Shown here: one piece after another, positions 1-14,100 of the stretch
How positions within the stretch are numbered: the stretch's first letter is position 1
Layout: each line of letters starts with the position of its first letter
NCBI RefSeq assembly: GCF_040054535.1
Contig: NC_090780.1
Span: 2,252,001-2,316,000 of the forward strand
Reading direction: 5' to 3'
Source: Antennarius striatus
Lineage: Eukaryota > Chordata > Actinopteri > Lophiiformes > Antennariidae
DNA length: 64,000 nucleotides
Notes under the pieces: model-generated
Database searches by the model: none
What the model saw: the letters and a program-made list of their open reading frames with translations, nothing else
What the model was told of the DNA's origin: nothing
Made by a program: the position numbers and the translations under genes

Positions 1-2048
1 CATACATTAGTCAACGCCACAAATTCAAAAATTATAAAATGGAAGAACTGTTATGGGAGTCATAATTGTTGAGTGAATCCCCGAACGCAAAGACCATTCT
101 GCATTCAGGAGTTCCTGCATTACACTAATGAGCAGAGCAGCAGCTTTGTCAAAACCTGAAATGATAAGCAGCCTCGACTGGAAATGCATCTTGGGATTAA
201 CAATCCAGAGCGCTCAGCCAAGACACAGCTGCTAACTAGCAGTTGCACAAACCTCTATGGGAAATAAAAAAATTAGAAGAGGTAGAAGAAAGGAGCAAGG
301 TGATCTAACACACTATGAATAATTATTCAGCACACATCTAGAACTTTATTCCAGCCGACACACGTTGCTGTCGTCCTTGGTGTTGTTGCCTCAAGGTGGG
401 GAGGAAATGTAAAAATGCAGGTATACCTCACCCTACGTCTTTAATTGGTTCCAGAAAACACACCCCAAGTCAAAAAAAGACGTATGTTGAATTAACATGT
501 GAACCATTTCTGGGCTGTGCTTTATTTATGAATGCTTTCTCAATAATAAATGGTTAATATAAACCCATTTTAAGCTTACAAACAAATTATTTTTTAATTT
601 AGTGCAGAAAAAAAAATCTAAATTCATGAATACATTTTGGCAATTTTTACGATACATCGTGGATGGTTTATGTATGAATGAATGATAAAATAACAGCCTA
701 TTTTAAGGTTATAAAACAAATAAAGGATTTATTATTATTTAAAAGTCAAGTAAAATAACATAAACTTGATGCTTATATTTTCCTGGTTTTTTTTTTTAAC
801 TGACCTATAATGGAGAACGACGTAACTCGAAATGATGTAAGCAGGGGGGGACCTGTATTTTTTGTTATTATAATGTATGTTCTTTTCGATGTGGAGATCC
901 CCCATTTAAAATTGCATGGACATCATTTATGTGACAAAATGATGACTAATTCTATTAGACCAATCAAAGAATTAACAGATATCCTGACAGTTTTTGTACC
1001 ACGCTAAACCAACCGTCTCTCAGCTATAGCTTCAAATTTAGGTTACAGACATGAGACCTGTGTCAATCTGCACCTGCAATAAAGAATAACAATATGAAAA
1101 ATCATAGAAATCTGTGTATGTAACGCTTTTTTTCTTGACTTATTATTAAAGCTTGGCTTTACCTGTGCATGCTATCGTTTCCTCTCAGACATAAACAAAC
1201 AGATCCACTTTATCTGCTGGTGTCAGGATTCCATCCTGTTTCTTCTTGCTCCATCCTCACCCAGTCGTGTGAGGACATGCATGTCGCTGCTTTGCTAATC
1301 CATTAATATTTAAAAGTAGATTTTACCCTCACTTATTTCTATCTCTCAATTATTCTGCTCTCTCGTTGTAAAGTGTCCTTGGCTTTGAGAAAGGCACCGC
1401 AGAAATGCTATTATTATTATCATCACTATTGTTATTACATTCTTGCAGGTAGCAGATCTGCACATTTTCACCGATGTCTGTCTCCTAGAAGTTCTCTTTA
1501 TTAAGACTTGATTCATGAGAGAAATACTTTGTGATGTAAGAAATTTCATTTTTATTATTCTTATTACAGAATGAGTAATCATATTGATTATTGTAGTAGC
1601 AACACTAACCTTAACCTAAGAGTCGCTGCTGTTTGATTAACATTCCACACAGACCAGAGTCAGGATTCAAACCTGGTTTCTGGGTCAAGGTCCTGTTTTC
1701 TAACTCAAGCACAGTATTTAAATCTTCATTCAGAGAAATAAACATTACATTCAAACGATGACCATATACATAGAAATTGCAACAGAAAATATGTTTATGA
1801 AGGAATATAAACTTATTTGCTGTCGCCACCAGTTTCTGGATCACCCTCATCATCAACCCTCCTAGGACGTCTCTCAGCCCGCGTTCCGGGCACACCGAGC
1901 TGGACTCCATCTGTGTAGAGCCCACTAAGCACATTTGTAGCACAACTTCCCAACTTTTATCATGCAAAGGTTTGAACACCTGCTTTGTTCCACCCCCAGC
2001 AGCACTGTCTGAACTATAAAAGCATGATTCACATGATGCTAAACTTAC
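1..2048 (-). other. Intron of the NECAB3-like gene, left edge of window
   Basis: This stretch lies downstream, in gene sense, of the last NECAB3-like exon seen (2049-2146). I looked for the next family exon, which should encode a QFVTRFLL-like segment on the minus strand, and did not find it. The remaining exons are therefore inferred to lie left of the window. The sequence is AT-rich with short homopolymers and shows no recognisable repeat family or RNA gene. Confidence 0.5.
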
Positions 2049-2178
2049 CTCTTTCGTCTTATCCATTGCCTTTAAAATAGCTACGTTCAGGTTCTCCAAA
2101 GCAGAAAGTACATTGAGATACTCCCCCAGGTGCTGAGAAAAATAATCTATGAGGAAATTAGAAAAAAATTATATATAC

Positions 2179-2238
<60 letters not shown>

Positions 2239-5200
2239 AAAAAACATCGTGTCAGAACTACTAATTATTTATTATTTATTACACTGTATATTGTACATTT
2301 CTCTATTCCACATTAATGGCCTTTGACAGAGGCAGTGAGAAATAAATGGGTTAAAAATATCTAGGCTTATTTTAATGTCCTGTCCAGTTTCAAGTGTTAT
2401 AACAGAGAGGTATACACGCCTACAGATACAGGAAGTAATAGTTTCAATATTCATTTGATACCAGATGCATCCAGATGATGACACCTACAAACATCCACAT
2501 TTACTTCTTGGAAAAAGCATTTATTATATCGGAAAACACAAAAATCCTAAAATCCATATTAGTTTTTAAGTTCTTAAAAGAAAAGGAGGATGACCTCAAT
2601 TTGAGGACTTAAATGAAATTGTTACCCACCTAAGGTTAACGCCACAGAGAGATAACCGCTCCAAACAAAGACAATTCAGCGAACAAAATCTGGGATTAGT
2701 GGAATATTCTGTGAATTTCTCCTAACTTCTCTTGACGTCACATGAAGAAGACGCCATCCCCTCATTCTATAAATTATGCACAAGTTTTATTCTGGGTGCC
2801 ACTGGTATTTACAGGTATTTGCTCTACTTTCTCGCTTTTATTCAGGCCATCTGAAACACATGCATTTTTAAGATGATGAAAAAAACATGAGGTTCCTTTC
2901 ATTGTATGCGCCTCAGTAAAGTCTAAAGCACTGAGATGACTTTAAGGGACAGCTATACGTCTCAGAAAATCTTCCTTAATGGCTTTTTCATGGAGAGCTT
3001 CAGACGAATAGATAGATAGATAGATAGATAGATACTTTATTAATCCCGGAGGAAATTGCATAACTCCACAACACCATTTCTGTAGGCGTAGGAACATGAA
3101 ATAAAATCATATGGGGGGAGGGGGGTGTATGTTACAGCACACTGAAAGACTGAAGAGGCTAAGGAATGCCAGCGTTCATTACCACTTCAGACAGCCATCG
3201 ATCACGTGTGCAGAAATGTGAAATGAGCGTCTGTTGAAGCCGCAAAGTTCAGTTCTCTTTATTTTATTTCAACTGTTTGTGTCACATTGCAAATTAGTTA
3301 CTATGGATGGTTTCCAAGGAGATATAATAAGAGACTGCGTGCGTCTGAGATGAGATTGTCATCTGTTTTTACCCGACCTTCACATGTAGGCATTCAGGTC
3401 AGCAAAGAGTATGTTTTCAGACAGGGGTTAAATCTGCCTTCATTCCTGCATCACTGAGAAAAAACTATTCTGAGCTGGTGTGTCATATTTAACAGATTGA
3501 AGTGTGGTTTTAGTCATCTGTTACTCACAGAAAAACAAGAAAAATATTTTATTTATCAAGTTTATTAAGTTTTCCATGCTACTTAAGGCTTAGAAATAAG
3601 GATGGGTAAATTTTAAAGACAGCATTTTTACAAAACATCGTGCACAATGGTACTTTAAATAAGACAAATCACTTGTCCACCAACCTGATAGTTTGTCAGT
3701 GTCCAGATTGCTGCAGGCAGAACAAAAGAGATGAATGGTGAAAGTTAATTACAGAAATTTAAACTGGTGTCACTCTGTGATTTTGTTAGATCGATCGTTC
3801 GTCCCCAAACAACAAAGACAGACAACAACAATTTTATTGCAAAAGCAAATTCTATTGTAATAACAGATCTTGCACTTCTTTAATGGCATCAAAATAAAAA
3901 TTCACTTGTCATGGCAGAAATTATTATATTTGAGACTAAATTGTTTTCACTTCTTGATAACAGCAAGATAACCACTAAATTAAACTTCCATGTAGCTTTA
4001 ATGGTATTTTACAGGTCGCATGCCGACCACAAGGGGAGCCGGTTAATGACTTGAGCCATTATAAGGTTTTTAAAGCATCTGTGCTCTTACTAATTTCTTC
4101 TCTAAGTTGCAAAATGTAAATTTCCAATTTGATGGTGACATTAAGGTCCCTGTTGGAGGCTAATTAAAGCAAAACGATTAAAAACAAATTCTATTCTTTT
4201 AGTTTCCCCGTTTGTACCATCAACTTATGTTATAGTGGAGCTGCACATTTAACAGCTCTATTAAAACAAAAAAAGCCTTTTAAATTAGACAACTGAGCTC
4301 AACTGACGATAAATGCCAAAAAGCATGAGGAACGCTAGAAAAACAGATTAGAAGGCAAAAAATATCGCAAACTGTCTCACAAACACCGACCTCAAACAAG
4401 GGCAGGAGACAACATTTTGAACACACATGAGAAACTTTATTCCACTGCAACCACAAGTTAGTTATTTCCATCTCATTTGGTCGAACAAAACCCTTTCAAT
4501 GCATTTCCCAGAAGACTTTGCTTTAAAAAAGTGCAACAAGACAACTGGAGGCAGTCAACTTTATAGTAAGTTAACCAGATAATAGAATCTGCTAATTAGC
4601 TCAGTATATAATTAAGAATATCACAGCTATCCTAATTTGATTATGTAGCCAAATTCTAAGCTCATGTCTCAGAAATAACATTGAAAAACACTTATGAGAG
4701 CAAATACTTTTTACTACTGGTTTTTAACGTGTAGCGCTGCTTCAAAGACTTTCAATGGTTTATTCCTACATTCCCCCTATTGAAATGTTTATATGGGTAT
4801 AATAAAGTCATTTGCTCATTAAACTAGTTGTATCTGTGGTTGGTGATGCGTGGCTTTGGCTGAACTGTGGACAGGATGTTGTGTGTATAATAGGCCGTTT
4901 GAACCAACTCAACCCACAGCAGTCTTGGTATTTACATGTTGTTGTGGTCTCTGTTCCTGTACATTAAAGGTAAACATACTATACATTCATGGTGATTCCA
5001 GCCAGTCCACAATACAGAAGGAAACAAGATCACTGTCAGCTCAGCAGGCCTTCGCTACTTCAAACCGTTACATAAAGACGATGTTGAAGTCAAACAAATT
5101 GTTTTGAATAAATTAAGTAATCTGTACGTTTGAAATGATATTTGAGGATGAGAGTCTAGTGGAATCTCCCTGACAGAAGGCTATCGTAAAAGCAGTAAAC

Positions 5201-7693
5201 ATGAAATCACTACATGAACCTTGGCGGGGGAGTGATGGACATTTTCTTCCTGCCTGGGCTGAGTACAACATTTTCTGCAGACCCGTGATGTCAGCAGTTT
5301 ACCCTCAGGCCAGCGTGATACCAGATGCGTAGGCTTTTGAAGCATTTTATTCCCAAATGAATGAGGTAAATTCTGCCTGATCCAGGTTGGTTACAGGGTC
5401 CTTTTGTTTTACAGCTATGAGGCATTTATTCTGTGACTGATAACCTGAAAGAAACATGCTCAAAATACATTCAGTTCAGTCGCCCTCTGCCTTTTTTGAA
5501 CTGCCAAAGGCAGCGTTGGAGATGTTATATAGAGTTTGCCTGCAAATGAAATAAATAAATGATTACACTGATATATATATTAAAAAAAACTCACTTATTT
5601 TGTCGGCCATCTATGGAGTAGAAAAGCTCCTGTAACTCCTCGGTAGTCAGGATCCCGTCCGCGAAGTAAGCATTAAATTCATCAAATGACAGTTTGCCAT
5701 CATCTAAAACACAAGAAAGGAGTAGAACTCATTTGTTCAAGATGTTCATGAATTTTAAATAAGTAAAATCTAATAACCACAGTAAACAATTACATATAAT
5801 CAGAATCAGAATCCTTTATTAATCCCCTGAAGGGCAAATTGCTTTTCATCACAGTCACTCCGTAGTAGGACAAAGTAAAAAGTGAGACAGTACAGTAACT
5901 GCCGCTTCCTTTCACCTTAAAGTGAGGCATTATACAGTGTGATGGCCACAGGCTGAAAAGATGTCCTCTGGCGTTCAGTCGAGTATTTGGGAAGGGTCAT
6001 CCTACTACTGAAGTTTCTCCTTTGGCCCACCAGTGGTCTGTACAGTGGGTGGAACTCGTCGTCCAAGATGGTCCTTAGTTTGGACAATGTCCTCCTTTTC
6101 ACAATGACAGTAAGAGAGTCTAACTTCACTCCCACAATGTCATCAGCCCTGTGGATCGGTTTGTCTAGCCCACCCTCACACCGGTGCCCCAGGACACCAT
6201 AGCACAGAGTAAAGCACTGACCACCACAAACTGATAGAAAATCCTCAGCAAGGTGTTACAGAAGACATCAAAACACCCCAGCCTCCAGAAAAAACAGGGA
6301 TGGCTTTGGCCCTTTTTGTAGAGGGCGTCGCTGTGCCTCCCCCAGTCTAGTTTATTGTCAATGTGGACCCCCAAGTCCTTGTAGTCCTCAACAACATCCA
6401 CATTGACCCCCTGAATGTAGACAGGTCATCTGACCCTTCTTCCTCCTCAAGTCCACCACCAATTCCTTCATCTTAGCCACGTTGGGTTGGAGGTGGTTTT
6501 CCTTACTCCACCTGCCCTGAACTCCGTCTCTGTCACCTTGATACATGCAACCACCGTTGTGTCATCAGAAAACTCCTGGGGATGACGGGTATCTGTGCAG
6601 TAGTTGAAGTCCATGGTGTAAAGGGTAAACAGAAACAGAGATAGACCAGTCCCTTGTGGGGCCCCAGTGTTGCTGACCACCCTGTCAGACACACAGCCTT
6701 GCAGGCACACATACTATGTCTGGAGGTCAGGTGATTAACAATCCAGGACAGTAGAGGATGGTCGACCTGCATTGCTGTCAGCTCCTCACCCAGCAGAGGT
6801 GTCTGGATGGTATTGAAAGCACTGGAGGAATTTTAAAAAAAGATTGTCACGATGTTCAGGTGACCGTAGACACGGCTCAGCAGGTAAATGATGGCTTCTT
6901 CTACTCCAATACGAGGCTGATTGGCAAATTGAAGCGGGTCCAGGTGTGGTTGAACCAGGGGTCAGAGACGCTCAAGGATGAGTTTCTCAAGAGTCTTCAT
7001 GATGTGGGAGGTCAGTGCCACAGGTCTGTAATCCTTTGCTCCACTATCCAAAGCTGTTCTGAAGGGGTTTGGTCTTGTCCCAGCTTATTAACCTTGTGGG
7101 GTGTGGTCAGTGCTTCAGAACTGAAGAAGCCTCTTGGATGAGAGGGGAAACGTCTTCAAGAAACGTTCTTAAAGTCCAGTGGATTGTTTTTAACAGCTGT
7201 GGATAACTGTGACCTGGATAAAGGAGAACCTACACAGACATTTCGCTCTACTATCTAATCATCACAGTGTTTTTCAGATTGCCATCTTCAAAGTGTTTTT
7301 CCATCCGAGACTTAAAAAAAGCAAATATATTGAAGTTACAAGAGACTAAAATATTCACATTTGACAAGGGAGCATTTTACAATTTTCTTTATTCAAACAA
7401 TTAGTCTAACATCAATATTCAAAGAATTACGCCTAAACATGATGCATGCATAACCAAATAACTCCTTATGGCCTGTTCTATAAAAGCAGAGATATATTCC
7501 CCAAACTTTTAAAATGAAAGAAGATTGATTGCAGCTTCCCAGTCCTCAGACTAGTTATGACAGAAAATGCACACAAATCAATAACAACAGATAAATAGCT
7601 TGCTTTTCATCTGTGAAGAAGCACTTCTTTTTGAAATGTACTATCAGTGTGTGTATTGGCACAGCTCGCATAGATCAGTCGGCAGTTATCCTG

Positions 7694-7741
<48 letters not shown>

Positions 7742-8117
7742 GCCACAACACGTTTCAAACCTCCTTTAAGAGTTCGGACCAACAGTCTGGCTGCTTGTGG
7801 AGACGTTTCTGAGGCATGCATCACCAAGAAAATAAGAATTTAACCAGAGTGAAGCAGTCGGTTAACCTTAAGCGATCATTTATTACCTAGTGTGTTGTTC
7901 CCTGTCAAAAGAGACTCTTCAGTGACAGTTGCCTGTATGACCTCCACTCACATCACTTGACTTTCATGTTACATCAGGAGGAACTTTCAGCAAGGCCTAA
8001 TATTCTCAGAAAAGCCTTATATACTGTATCTGTGGGAATGTCTTAAATACAGTAACAGTAATCTCTCGTTACTTGTGTTTAATGCGTTCTAGGAACCATC
8101 CGCAAAAATGAAATTCC

Positions 8118-8175
<58 letters not shown>

Positions 8176-11100
8176 AGCGACAAACTATTTATTTTATTAC
8201 TACTACTACTGCATCATTTAGACAAACTATTTATTTTATTACTACTACTACTTCATCATTTAAACGCTGCTGGTCATTTTTGACAATGGTAAATGGGTGT
8301 GATTCAAATGGAATCACAACACCTTATAGGGGACAGTTTTTTTTGTGGGTTGCCATGGAAACCAAAAACTTTTATTTCAAATGTCTGATAATTGTTTTTT
8401 TTTTACCGGTTTATAATTTTTTTCAAAAGTTATAACTCACCAAAGTCATGGAATCTTATGATGAGGAGATTTTAAAAGAAGTTAACAATATATTTTTGGA
8501 GAGGAAAATGTTTAACTTGGTCAAATTTGACAGGAGCAAAAAAATTAAAAACAGGTTAATGTGAATAAAAGCGTAACAATCAGTAGAAATGCACTTGTGA
8601 CACTTGTGACTTGTGCTGTTTTTGGCTGAAGACTAGTATCACACAACTCAACAGCTAATGTACAGAAACATCCCATCGTAATGCAGTCATAGTAACGATA
8701 ATAAAATACGTTGCATGTCTCTGCAGACGCCACCCCCAGCGGTTGAGATGAGTTCCCTCGCTTTATATCTTCTCTATACAAGATGACACTTGGCTCCATA
8801 ACCCGATCGACCGATACGTACATCTTACATAACGATCCGGCCTCAGAAAAGATGAGGTTAAATGTGAGCAGTTTAATGTGTCATGGAGTCCCAGTTGCTG
8901 ACTCATCAAAGTTGAAAACTCAAGGGTGAGCTCGACGACCATCTGTTCCGCTGGAGCCTCTTGACACCGCTCATCATTATCTCTGAGCAGAATGCATAAT
9001 GTGTAAGACATCGGCCCCACCAGCTCAAAAAACTTCCTCTCTCTCAATGTGTGCAGGAGCGAGCCCATACTTAAAACTGAATTTTAAATGTATATTATTA
9101 TCTGTACAAAGCATTTATTTCAAAACTGTCTGCTTTCCGGCAGAAATATAAATTAAAGAAAGAACTGCGCCATCATAGACCTTAGTATAAAGAATGTAGT
9201 CTCATACAGTGTTGGTTCATCCGTACAGCAGCATCTTCCACCACACTCAACACTTTCTAAATAGCTCTGCTAAGAAACATGTAGACTTTCCACAATCAAA
9301 TCCCTTAGAATCAATGCAGTCATGAAATATTCTGCTTTAGAGTCAGTGAAAGTTTTGTATTTTGGAGAAATTTGGGTCATTTTTTTTGTTTGATATATAT
9401 ATATATATATTTATATATATCATGGCGGCTAAGATGAGTAGGCACATGGATCAATACATGAGTGGGACACAGAAAGGAGTTGGCAGTAACACCAGGGGAG
9501 CCAAGCACCAGCTACTGGTGGACAGAGCAGCACACAGAGACTGTAAGAACAGGCAGACCAACTTGTGCATTGCCTGGATAGACTACCAGAAAGCCTACGA
9601 CTCAATGCCACACATGTGGATACTGGAATGTCTGGAACTGTATAAGATCAACAGGACACTAAGAGCCTTCATCAAGAACTCAATGGGGAGGTGGAAGACA
9701 ACCCTGGAGACTAACTCCAAGCCAATTGCCCAAGTTAACATCAAGTGCGGCATATACCAAGGGGATGCACTATCACCACTGCTGTTCTGCATAGGCCTGA
9801 ACCCCCTCAGTCACATCATCACAAAGAGTGGCTACGGATACCGAAGGGGGACAACAATCAGCCATCTTCTCTACATGGATGACATCAAGTGAGAAATGAG
9901 CGAGAAATTGACTCTCTGATCCACACCACCAGGATCTACAGCGACGACATAGGGATGTCATTCGGATTAGACAAATGTGGCCGGATGGTATCAAGAAGAG
10001 GCAAGATGATCAGAACTGAAGGGGTTGACCTACCAGGGGGCAGGATAGAAGACATCAAGGACAGCTATAAATACCTTGGAATCCCGCAGGCTAATGGCAA
10101 TCATGAGGAGGCCGCAAGGAAGTCATCCACAGCAAAATACCTCCAGAGAGTAAGGCAAGTCCTGAGAAGTCAGCTGAATGGCAAGAACAAGGTCCGAGCC
10201 ATCAACATGTATGCACTGCCTGTCATCAGATACCACGCTGGGATCATAAGCTGGCCAAAGGAGGAGATAGAAGCCACAGACATCAAGACGAGAAAGCTCC
10301 TCACCATGCATGGAGGGTTTCACCCCAAGTCCAGCATCCTGAGGCTGTACACTAAGCGGAAAGAGGGAGGCCGAGGACTAGTGAGCATCAGGACCACTGT
10401 CCAGGATGAGACATCAAAAATCCAAGAGTACATCAGGAAGATGGCCCCAACAGATGAACTGCTTAGTGAATGCCTTAGACAGCAGAAACCTGAGGAGGAA
10501 GAGGAGGAGGAGGAGACAACATGGAGGGACAAGCCCCTACACGGCATGTACCACCGTCAGATAGAGGAAGTGGCTGATATCAAGAAGACCTACCAATGGC
10601 TGAATAAAGCTGGACTGACAGACAGCACAGAGGCACTGATCATGGCAGCACAAGAACAGGCCCTAAGTACAAGGGCAATAGAGGCCAATATCTACCACAG
10701 TACATCTGACCCAAGGTGCAGGCTATGTAAAGAAGCCCCAGAGTCAGTCCAGCATGTGGTAGCAGGGTGTAAGATGCTCACCAGCTCAGCATACATGGAA
10801 AGGCACAACCAAGTAGCTGTGATAGTGTACAGGAACATCTGTACCCAATATGGACTAGAAGTACCCAAATCCCAATGGGACATACCACCGAAGGTGGTTG
10901 AGAACGACAAGGCTAAGATCCTGTGGGACTTCAGCTTCCAGACCGACAAACAGCTACTGGCTAACAAACCGGACATAGTGGTGATGGACAAAGAGCAGAA
11001 GAGAGCAGTGGTGATAGATGTGGAGATTCCAGCTGATGCCAACATCATGAAGAAGGAACACGAAAAGACTGAGAAGTATCAAGGGTTGAAAGAACAGCTG

Positions 11101-14100
11101 GAACAGATGTGGAAGGTCAAGGTTAATGTGGTCCCTGTGGTAGTAGGAGCACTTGGGGCAGTGACCCCCAAACTGGAAGAGTGGCTCCAGCAGATTCCTG
11201 GAACAACATCTGAAGCCTCAGTCCAGAAGAGCGCAGTCCTAGGAACAGCTAAGATACTGACAGAACCCTCAGACTCCCAGGGGTCTGGTAGAGGACCGGA
11301 GCTTGAGGATGGCACACAGATACCACCCTGAAAGGGTGAGAGGGACATTTTTCATATAGTACTCAAGGGTGTGTGTGTGTATGATTTGTAGACTTATTAG
11401 GAGACGAGTCCAAAGAAAGGACAGGTCCATGTGTTCACATCAAAATGTTCATTAGCAGATTATCGATATCTATCAAGACTGTTACCAGATAAACTAACAC
11501 TTAAGAAGTTCAGTAGAGATTTTATATACTTTAATTTTATTTTATAAGCATTGCTGTTTGACATTTGATGTGTTTGACAATTTCTTTTTGTCAAACACAT
11601 TATATGTCAGATAGCAATATTTATTTTAATCCCAGTTAAATCCTACCCCACCTTCTGCCAAAAACTCATTTGGGATAGGCTCCAGTCCCCCAGTAAGCCC
11701 GTGCAGAATAAGTGGTTACAGAAAATGAATAAATGCATTTTGGTCCAAAAGGAAAGATGGTGACAGCTGGCATCAAAAAAAATGGTGCCGCAAGTACTGA
11801 GAGGAGAAGATCTGCAGTCTGGTGGTGGAGGAGGAGATTATATTTCATCCATACCTGCTGGTCTCTCTCATTTTCACTTCCTGAATCCTCCGTCATATTA
11901 CACACTTCTCTTCAGAAGATTTGTGGGGGATTTGAGGGTATAGGACCGCAGGATGGAGGAAGTCAAATCTGTCAAATTGGACACCCATCAAACACTATTC
12001 TCTTTTTTATTATTTGTGACATGTTGCAAAGCTGTGAACATTCCAGTATCTGCTAACATAAGATGCCACGGGTCATATTTTATAACACCTCAGACATCTC
12101 TCTCTATCTGCAGATCTATATTTAATATAAAGCAGCTCTGAATCAATACATAACCAAAACAACCAATAATCCACTATTCATTTCATACATTGAAGTGCTG
12201 AGAATGCATAAAGTGAAGTTTCCATTTATCTGTGTTGTTATTATAAGAAGATGAATGGGTGGCACCGTTTCATCCTCTTACAGCCAATCAGAGCAGCTCC
12301 AGTATCCAGTTTATAAACCTGAACTTCCAACTGATGCCTCCATATGAGTTAATCATTCATGTGTGTCCTAATGCAATATAAGGAAAACACATGGGGGTGT
12401 CTAACTAGATCAGAGATCCAAAAAAACAGTCATAAAATACACATTATGTGTAATATGAACACAGTTTATGGAACATTGTTCCTGTCTATTTTCCTTTTTC
12501 TTTTCTTTTTTTTATTACAGGCAATATGAAACTATTTCTGGAAGTTATACAGAGACCAGAACAGTTTGTTTCATTGAGAATAATTTAATCACACTCTGCA
12601 AACGAATTGTTAATAAATGAGCAAATGCTGATTTAAAAAATAAAAATAACTGTTTGAACAATCAAATAATGGTACTAAGGATGTGATGCTCATATTGGGA
12701 TCCGGATGTGAATCCAGTTCTTTGTTGTTCTGTTCACACTGTGTGATTTCCCTGAAAAGGAAATCACTACAATTGATGTTGTCTTGATGCATCTGAAATA
12801 TATTTTAATAAGTTTAATGATATCTATCTCATTCTTCATGGCCGCCATAAATAAGGCATAATCTGACATATTCACAATTTATTCTATAAATCATAACTAA
12901 ATAAAACACGATAACAAAAAAAAATTATTATTTTTTTTTTTGGAGACTCAAGACTCAACTTGTCCAAAGTTTTTCCAACCACAAGCTCAATGTTAGCTCT
13001 ACAGTTCTAAGCTACAAAAAAAATTGAAGGACAGGTATTTAACTGATTAACATAAAGAGAAAATGAGTCAAGAGGGCCACACAAATTAATTCATCAAAAA
13101 AAAGCTATTTGTCTTTTATATCTGCTCGCAGTATAAAATATTCTCATCACATTAAAGTTATGTGACATCTTTTAATAAATGGACCAAAATCTAACCTCCG
13201 TAATTAAAAAGAGTCCAAATTGTCCGACCAAAGTGCTCAGAGGGATCAGAGTAAACAAGACCCAAATTGAGTGGGTGAAAAAAGTTGTGGAAAGTAGGGC
13301 ACAAAGTAGGCCGCACTTCAATCTAAAGGTTAGTCGCTTTGCAGCCTCTCCTAAGTGGTTTAGAAATTGCTACAAATGCATTGCAGCTTCAGAAGCGACT
13401 AACATTTCCAACATAGTTGTGTCTTGGTTTTTATACTAAACTGCTTTGTGGTGTACGTATACGCTATTCTTTCCCCGATTCTGGTATTCTTAGCATCTAT
13501 GCTCTACTTACTACGTGTTCCATCAGGCCATCTGTGAGCAGATCTGTGCTATAAGCTGCCTTTTAGCTTCCATATCCTGGTTTAAGCCTGCATTCTGCTT
13601 TTAGATCACAAACCCTCCCTGCTACACCTCACTAATGGTCTGCTGCTCGCTGGTCTGTTCCCCCCCTGATTGGAGAACCTGCCAGCAAAGTAGTGGAGTT
13701 CATTAAAAGCTGTCACATGGAAAACTGTGTTCTATATCTATTGGAAAAACCACAATCTGGATAAAGAAGAAACTTTTTTCTACTTAAGCTTTACGGTTTA
13801 AGATGCAAATTAATTAAAAAAAATTGCTCATCTGTGACTATTATCCTAATTAGGCACTGGCACAGTCGGGATATTGTCTGAACCCTTAACCCCATCCTTA
13901 GTATTTTATACACATGGAAGAGTCAGTCTGAAATATTACATGCTTGAAGAAAAAAACCTCAAGGATTATGAACTGTGAGTTGGGAAATGACCCTTGTGTT
14001 TGTATTATTCTGTCAATCTATAATTTTCATAGTCACATATTCCATTAATCTAATATATCTTAGCACAGCAAATATTTACGTTCAAAGTATCATATACTGT

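Larger units (their letters stand above)
2147..5594 (-). other. NECAB3-like introns around the 26-bp exon
   Basis: Apart from exon 3685-3710 and the (GATA)n-tagged LINE tail near 3007, I see no gene or recognised repeat in this AT-rich DNA. The acceptor ctgcag before 3710 is strong; the donor after 3685 reads gttggt. Confidence 0.5.

Noticed and set aside
6758..7141. 127-codon plus-strand open frame
   Set aside because: Antisense to the L2-like LINE reverse transcriptase, whose minus-strand reading is recognisable.
13179..13439. 86-codon plus-strand frame starting [10 protein letters not shown]
   Set aside because: No recognised domain, splice signals or codon bias; within the length expected by chance in a long intron.
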